Positions 18,555 through 23,068 of a stretch of 23,068 nt of DNA are shown piece after piece; positions within the stretch are counted from its first letter, which is position 1, and each line of letters begins with the position of its first letter. This stretch comes from a virus, in the IMG/VR virus record IMGVR_UViG_3300009104_000128, positions 1-23,068 of that record. One strand, given 5' to 3'. The notes under the pieces were generated by a model. It was not told the origin of the DNA and did no database searches. It saw only the letters and a program-made list of their open reading frames with translations. The position numbers and the translations under genes were made by a program.

Positions 18555-19949
18555 ATGGCTATTACTAGCGGAACATTGAAGAGTAGCGCAATTACTGCGG
18601 CGGCAAGTTCGGCTGATGTGGGGCAAGCCCCAGATCAACGACGATTGTACGACTTCGGGGATCGCGTTGCTGAATTAGCTCCAGAAGAGTCACCGTTCTT
18701 TGTATATCTAAATAAAGTAGCGAAGCGACCAACGAATGATCCTGTATTCCGATTTTTGGAAAACAGATCGCGGATTGATTGGACAAGTAGGACATTCCTA
18801 TTAGCCGCTCACGTTAATAGTGAATCAGCTGTAAGCGCTGGTAGTTCTTACCAGTTTACGGTTGACACCCCTAACGGAAGCAGTGGTTCGGTTGATTACC
18901 TTGTTAAAGGTATGGTTTTTGCTGTGCAGACCCTTGATTCTGCGGCAGGTGTTTCATACGCCTCTGTAAGAATCGATTCTGCCCCAGCTGATCAGGGAAG
19001 TGAAACAGTCTTTACAGGACGTATTGTCGCTTTACCTAATTCCAGTTATGGTACTGGTTATAACGTCATGTCAGACAACGACAAGTGTCAGGTTATTGGT
19101 ACTTCTTTTGAAGAAGGTACTGGTTCTCCTGATGTATGGTCAGACAGTCTTGATGATGATTTTGGTTATACCCAGATTTTCAAAACTGCGGCTGAGTTGA
19201 CAAACACAGCTATTGCTACTAACTATAGAGGATATGCCAATGAATGGCAACGAGTCTGGAATCAAAAACTAAGAGAACACAAGGTAGACATTGAAAGAGC
19301 TATGTTGTTTGGACAAAGAGCGCGTGTAAGCGGTGTCCAATATTCTGAAGGTATCGTAGGGCACATTGTTGCTAACGCGGCACCATCAGCGGCAAGTGGA
19401 GCAATGTCTTATTCTTCTGGCGCCCCTTACAGTAGAACTGTAACAGGTGGAGAATTCACATATGACCTATTTTTAGGTGATATGGAAGTCTTGATGGATC
19501 CCGCTCGTGGCGGAGAATCCCAGAAGCTTGCACTTGCAGGACTTCCTGTAATCACCCTTTTTAATAAAATGGGATCAACAGGATTTCTTGATCAGTCGCT
19601 AAAACTGGCAACAGATGCGGCTGGATATCAATTAGGTATTGCACATAAAGATGTCAATGGTTCCTTTGGACACAGTATTATGAAAGTTGATACGGTTCAT
19701 GGGTCAATTGGTATTGTTAAAGAGCCTTTATTTAGAGGACTCTCTAACAGTCTAATGTGTTTAGTTGATATGAGCAAGGTTGCTTACAGACCTCTAGTTG
19801 GTAATGGGTTAAATCGTGATACTCACATAATTTCAAATGTACAACAAGCTGATGAAGATTTACGTAAAGATATGATCTTGACCGAAGCAGGTCTTGAGAT
19901 TGCATTACCTGAATCTCATATGTTGTATAATTTTGAAGACATTAGTTAA
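18555..19949 (+). CDS. Major capsid protein, SU10-like
   Basis: The start has a good SD (ACGGAGAT). The helical spine (TAAELTNTAIATNYRGYANEW, then LREHKVDIERAMLFGQRARV) and the C-terminal strand block (RDTHIISNVQQADEDLRKDMILTEAGLEIALPESHMLY) match the SU10-type major capsid family, which has the HK97 fold. Residues about 100-180 contain an inserted domain (VDYLVKGMVFAVQTLDSAAG) that may be surface-exposed. It forms the icosahedral head shell. It is full length at 464 aa and follows the scaffold by 26 nt. Expression should be high. Confidence 0.93.
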   Translation: MAITSGTLKSSAITAAASSADVGQAPDQRRLYDFGDRVAELAPEESPFFVYLNKVAKRPTNDPVFRFLENRSRIDWTSRTFLLAAHVNSESAVSAGSSYQFTVDTPNGSSGSVDYLVKGMVFAVQTLDSAAGVSYASVRIDSAPADQGSETVFTGRIVALPNSSYGTGYNVMSDNDKCQVIGTSFEEGTGSPDVWSDSLDDDFGYTQIFKTAAELTNTAIATNYRGYANEWQRVWNQKLREHKVDIERAMLFGQRARVSGVQYSEGIVGHIVANAAPSAASGAMSYSSGAPYSRTVTGGEFTYDLFLGDMEVLMDPARGGESQKLALAGLPVITLFNKMGSTGFLDQSLKLATDAAGYQLGIAHKDVNGSFGHSIMKVDTVHGSIGIVKEPLFRGLSNSLMCLVDMSKVAYRPLVGNGLNRDTHIISNVQQADEDLRKDMILTEAGLEIALPESHMLYNFEDIS

Positions 19950-19960
19950 AGGAGATAGCG

Positions 19961-20395
19961 ATGAGAGCTGATTATTTAAACGAAAACAGTGGTTCTTCTT
20001 TTGCATTAAAGAAGAAAGTTGAATTCATAAGTGCCGCACGAACACTAGACGAAGATGATAGTGGTAAAGTGTTTATGTGCGACTCTGCTGATGGAGCTTA
20101 TTCTATAACACTACCGACAGCCGCTACCGGGCAAGATGGTACATATTACAAATTCATAGTCTGGGAAAAAACCCCGACTGCTGATATTACCATTGCCGCA
20201 GGAAGCGCTATCATAAGTGGTGTGAATAAAGACGCAGGCGGCGACGCCGCGAATTCCACAGCAGGTACTGAAGTCTCAAATGTTATTTTAGACACAACCG
20301 CACAGCGTGGCGATTGGGTTAACTTAATGTTTTGGGGTGGTGAATGGCTTGTAGAAGCATTCAGTAGTATCAATAATGGTATTCAAACTTCATAA
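19961..20395 (+). CDS. Head decoration-type protein, 144 aa
   Basis: Strong SD (AAAGGAGAT) and placement 11 nt after the capsid gene suggest a minor head protein. The sequence is a beta-rich domain (ARTLDEDDSGKVFMCDSADG, then AYSITLPTAATGQDGTYYKF, then WVNLMFWGGEWLVEAFSSI), like small outer-capsid or fibre-base beta sandwiches that end in a surface loop. No catalytic motif. Its exact role is not established. Confidence 0.75.
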   Translation: MRADYLNENSGSSFALKKKVEFISAARTLDEDDSGKVFMCDSADGAYSITLPTAATGQDGTYYKFIVWEKTPTADITIAAGSAIISGVNKDAGGDAANSTAGTEVSNVILDTTAQRGDWVNLMFWGGEWLVEAFSSINNGIQTS

Positions 20396-20531
20396 TCCGA
20401 ATATATAAGGATTAACAGTTTTTGAGAGCTGTGGGGTAGGTCAATAAAAGGCTTACCCCGAATCTCATAAGGTTTTTTAACAATTAACAAGCTCATTCAT
20501 GGACAGCCAGTCCTTAGAGCAGGAGGAAAAT
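20396..20531 (+). terminator. Probable attenuating terminator between head genes
   Basis: A hairpin GGGGTA/TACCCC (20433-20438, 20454-20459) inside a longer GAG/CTC outer pairing is followed within 14 nt by TTTTTT (20473-20478). A weaker AATCC/GGATT hairpin (around 20396-20414) lies just before. It would limit transcription after the abundant capsid transcript. The stem is short and the U-tract distant, so readthrough is likely. Confidence 0.45.
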
Positions 20532-20819
20532 ATGGCACGTAATTTTAAATCATTTACCAACTACACGGTTGCAGAAGGTATGAATGCACAGTTGGGACAA
20601 AATGGAGCAATTATAATAGATGGCACTGCTGAAATAGCGGGGCCTTTTGTAGCTGTAATGGGGTTAGAAGACTCGGTTGTGGATACATCAGAATGTGACG
20701 TGACGTGGTTGTCTGGTACTGTACCAGCTACATTTAAAATCCCAGCAGGTGGAACAATATATGGAAGATTTGCTTCAATAGAATTAGACAGCGGCTCAGT
20801 TATTGCTTATTATGGATAA
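20532..20819 (+). CDS. Small virion-type protein, 95 aa
   Basis: I chose the ATG at 20532, preceded by AGGAGG, rather than the ATG 11 codons earlier. The sequence MARNFKSFTNYTVAEGMNAQ, then GAIIIDGTAEIAGPFVAVMG, then a Gly-rich beta segment is a single beta domain. It is probably a head-tail joining or decoration protein by position. It overlaps the following gene by 8 nt. Confidence 0.75.
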   Translation: MARNFKSFTNYTVAEGMNAQLGQNGAIIIDGTAEIAGPFVAVMGLEDSVVDTSECDVTWLSGTVPATFKIPAGGTIYGRFASIELDSGSVIAYYG

Positions 20820-21021
20820 TAATTGTATTCACTGTTCAAAACCAAACCCAGAACGATGGTTTTATTGTCGGGGTTGTGGTGAAAGGGCTTCTGAAAAGAA
20901 ATTTAGCACAAACATGTGGATGATGTCGGAGGCTGGTAAAAGAACCGACATTGAATTTAGGGGAATGACAATGGATGAACACATTAAAGAAGCTGAGGAG
21001 GTTAGAAATGCCTCAAGGTAA
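20812..21021 (+). CDS. Zinc-ribbon miniprotein, 69 aa
   Basis: It is translated from the ATG at 20812, inside the stop region of the previous gene. C5/C8 (CIHC) and C19/C22 (CRGC) form a classical zinc ribbon (NCIHCSKPNPERWFYCRGCG). The rest is a charged helix (GMTMDEHIKEAEEVRNASR). It has no SD, so coupling is likely. Such ribbons beside head genes occur in other phages without a known job. Confidence 0.72.
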   Translation: MDNNCIHCSKPNPERWFYCRGCGERASEKKFSTNMWMMSEAGKRTDIEFRGMTMDEHIKEAEEVRNASR

Positions 21022-21097
21022 AGGAACATACGGATCAAAAAGGGGTAGGCCACCAAAGAAAAAGAAAAAGAAGTATAGTAAGAAAAGGAAGAAGTAA
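21008..21097 (+). CDS. AT-hook-like basic peptide, 29 aa
   Basis: The ATG at 21008 follows a strong SD (GAGGAGG), and the gene ends with a TAATG overlap onto the next start, so translation is well supported despite its size. It reads MPQGKGTYGSKRGRPPKKKK and onwards to a Lys/Arg-only tail. RGRPP is the AT-hook core that binds the minor groove of AT-rich DNA, and MP-x-GKGTYG plus GRPPKK is a pattern I recognise in tiny proteins of other tailed phages. It may bind packaged DNA or be a virion-associated basic peptide. Confidence 0.78.
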   Translation: MPQGKGTYGSKRGRPPKKKKKKYSKKRKK

Positions 21098-21546
21098 TGG
21101 CGGGCACATTAAAAATTAAAATAGAAGAAGAAATTATATTAAATAATCAAAATTATGGTTCTAAAAGAACTCGGTCTATTGCTAGCGTAGCTGAAATATA
21201 TAAAAGAATTGTAAACGTCCCAGCAAGTGGCGATACAACTATTGCTACATTTGCGGCGGCAGTAAGTACATCAGATGGAGCATTTGATGTAAATGATGTA
21301 CGATATATACGGTTAACAAATTTAGATAGTTCTAATAGTGTTAACGTAGCAATGGTAGGTGCAAGTGATAATGCACAGTTTGTAGTTCCGGCGGGTAGCA
21401 GTTTAATGTTTGGTACTCCAGATGATTTTATGCTTGGTGAAGCAGATACCTCTCCAGCATTTTCAAGTTTTGAAGATTTAGCTAGTATCATAGTTGATTC
21501 TGGCACAAATGCAGTAGATGTTGAATTGTTTATAGCGAGTGTATAA
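21097..21546 (+). CDS. Small structural protein, 149 aa
   Basis: It is coupled at both ends by TAATG overlaps. Sequence is beta-rich with a hydrophobic core (IVNVPASGDTTIATFAAAVS, then VRYIRLTNLDSSNSVNVAMV, then FVVPAGSSLMFGTPDDFML). This looks like a tail or head-surface beta-sandwich domain. No family name is certain. It is followed directly by the long coiled-coil protein. Confidence 0.72.
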   Translation: MAGTLKIKIEEEIILNNQNYGSKRTRSIASVAEIYKRIVNVPASGDTTIATFAAAVSTSDGAFDVNDVRYIRLTNLDSSNSVNVAMVGASDNAQFVVPAGSSLMFGTPDDFMLGEADTSPAFSSFEDLASIIVDSGTNAVDVELFIASV

Positions 21547-23068
21547 TGGCTACTTTTAAAGTACAAATCGAAGATATGGTTGGTTCTGTTGGTGATGACT
21601 CGGCTTTATCTAGCTGGTTAACCGATGGAGCAAAAGAGATTATTAATTTAATGCCTGAACCAGAGTTAAGTCTGGTGTCAGCGCAACAAACTTTTACATC
21701 TGCGGCTGTGGGAAGTGAAGCGGAAACATTAAACACTGGGAAAGTATTACATGTATTTAGAAATGATGGTGATATTGATCAGCCTTGCAGACCAATACAG
21801 GCTTTATATAAAGGTCGCGCATCTGACCCATATGATATGCAATATGCATCTATTACCGATCCTGTGTTTTATATTGAAAATAACAAATTAAACGCATTAC
21901 CAGATGGTGGATCATGTAAATATTCAGAGGTTCAGTATCCATCTGTAGCTCATGGGGATAGTGCTATAAGTGTGTTTCCAGATGAATATGAATATCTGGT
22001 TGTTTTATATGGGTCTATAAAAGGTTTACAAAGAAGAATGAATGATAAGCTTGGTAATTCTGACATAACAACCGCAATGACCGCTATCAATACTGAGCTT
22101 GATGAACTTCAGTCAATTGCAGATAATGTTCATACAGAGGTAGGGATTATTAATTCTTCAGCAGATAGTGCTTTAACAGAAATAGGTTTAGCAAATACAG
22201 AAGTAGATAAAATGGCCGCAGAGGGAGCGTTAGATAACGCAGAGCTTGATAAAGCAACTTCGGAGTTAGCAGAAGCGGCGACTCTTGTGGACTCTAGTAT
22301 AGATACAGCAACTGCCGCAATAGCAACTGCCGCAGGTAGAATAAATACTGCTGTAACCCTTGCTAGTGGACAATTTGATGCGGCGGTCTTAGAGTCGGCT
22401 CAAGCTGAATCTGAGGTTGATGATAGTAAAATAGATACTGCGTTAGATTTAATTAATACGCAAGCTGACAACGCAGTTTCTGGTGTGTCAGACGCAAGAA
22501 CAGCTTTGGGTAATGCAAATACAAGAATAGCCACAGCAAAAGCAGAGATAGATTTAGCTAAAACAGAGGCCGCAGAAATAGCATCTCAGACAGATAACTC
22601 TGGGGACATTGCAACTGCGTTAACCGCTATTAATACAGAGCTAGATAAGGTTGATGATGTTATTGTAGAAGCCAGTACTGAATTTGATAAAGTTGATAAT
22701 GTGATTGTTGAGGGTAGTGTAGAACTTGATAAATCTAGTGCATTGTTAGATTTAGGTGAAACAGACTCAGAGGGAGCTGTTAACACAGCGGCGGCTAAGA
22801 TAATAACAGAAATGGACGAAACACAAGCTGTGTGTGATAAGATAGATGCTGATTTAGTTCTTGCTAAGGCTGAGATTGTTCTCGCAAAAGCAGAGGCGGC
22901 TGAATTAGCGGCATACACAGATAACACAGGAGAGCTTGAAACCGCCTGCGACGCAATGGTTACAGAATTAAATAAAGTGGATGATATTATAGATTTAGCA
23001 AATGAAGAATTTGATGAGGTTGCTACCCAAACAAGTGGTAGTAAAGATTCTCCAATTACAGATGCTTT
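21546..23068 (+). CDS. Long coiled-coil structural protein (partial), tail or adaptor type
   Basis: The frame starts at the TAATG overlap and stays open for over 500 codons to the window edge, so the C-terminus is missing. The first about 170 residues are globular (SALSSWLTDGAKEIINLMP, then VFPDEYEYLVVLYGSIKGLQ) and resemble N-terminal domains of head-tail adaptor or tail-structure proteins. After that it is an Ala/Asp/Glu/Thr-rich coiled coil with internal repeats: LAKTEAAE...TELDKVDD at 22554 and LAKAEAAE...TELNKVDD at 22881 are 109 residues apart. It is likely a long tail fibre, shaft or tape-type protein, with the exact role not visible in the part shown. Confidence 0.75.
   Translation, partial: MATFKVQIEDMVGSVGDDSALSSWLTDGAKEIINLMPEPELSLVSAQQTFTSAAVGSEAETLNTGKVLHVFRNDGDIDQPCRPIQALYKGRASDPYDMQYASITDPVFYIENNKLNALPDGGSCKYSEVQYPSVAHGDSAISVFPDEYEYLVVLYGSIKGLQRRMNDKLGNSDITTAMTAINTELDELQSIADNVHTEVGIINSSADSALTEIGLANTEVDKMAAEGALDNAELDKATSELAEAATLVDSSIDTATAAIATAAGRINTAVTLASGQFDAAVLESAQAESEVDDSKIDTALDLINTQADNAVSGVSDARTALGNANTRIATAKAEIDLAKTEAAEIASQTDNSGDIATALTAINTELDKVDDVIVEASTEFDKVDNVIVEGSVELDKSSALLDLGETDSEGAVNTAAAKIITEMDETQAVCDKIDADLVLAKAEIVLAKAEAAELAAYTDNTGELETACDAMVTELNKVDDIIDLANEEFDEVATQTSGSKDSPITDA

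Overview
The window is a stretch of an AT-rich tailed double-stranded DNA phage (Caudoviricetes). The evidence is a terminase-to-capsid morphogenesis block on the + strand, a dense block of very small overlapping genes on the - strand, strong Shine-Dalgarno (SD) sequences, and ATGA/TAATG stop-start couplings almost throughout. No rRNA, convincing tRNA, integrase or cellular housekeeping gene is visible. The base composition and the kinds of protein (P22-type portal, SU10-type capsid, Gp88, GGxV-motif virion proteins) suggest an aquatic phage, but the host cannot be read from the sequence.

Left arm (1-10161, all - strand): about 27 small genes, probably early or accessory. Recognisable ones are a Cas4/RecB-like PD-(D/E)XK nuclease, a possible histone-fold protein, a double-zinc HNH protein, a Gp88-family protein, an SH3-like small phage protein, a DnaD/DnaT-like motif protein with a zinc ribbon, several CxxC miniproteins and four small membrane proteins. 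Three of the genes (54, 52 and 38 aa) sit in ATGA chains and a fourth (59 aa) has its own strong SD. Leftward promoters are suggested by a shared GGAACTTTTT box with a downstream TATA-like box (three copies) and by a 16-bp motif present twice. A textbook UUCG-loop terminator closes the 9154-10161 unit. Beyond it lies a non-coding stretch with six CTARTTACGTGAATT repeats.

Centre (10162-10841): a 680-bp gene-free divergent region. It holds a leftward promoter, several inverted repeats, a perfect 15-bp palindrome and a block made almost entirely of A and T. It is the likely early/late regulatory switch and a candidate origin.

Right arm (10842-23068, all + strand): a small unknown protein, terminase small subunit, an unknown protein with a GGxV motif, terminase large subunit, a second GGxV protein, portal, scaffold, major capsid protein, decoration-type proteins, a zinc-ribbon miniprotein, an AT-hook-like basic peptide and the start of a long repeat-rich coiled-coil structural protein that runs off the window. 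These genes work together to build and fill the head.

The most unusual signal is at 2925-3196. Three tRNA-sized elements (80, 91 and 94 nt), each closed by its own perfect or nearly perfect 11-12 bp terminal inverted repeat of unrelated sequence, lie end to end with linkers of 4 and 3 nt, inside a 101-codon ORF. A fourth element of the same size and the same TATG...CATA ends lies nearby in an intergenic gap (2495-2581). Same architecture with different pairing sequences is what a structured RNA or DNA family looks like. I know of no described family that matches it.
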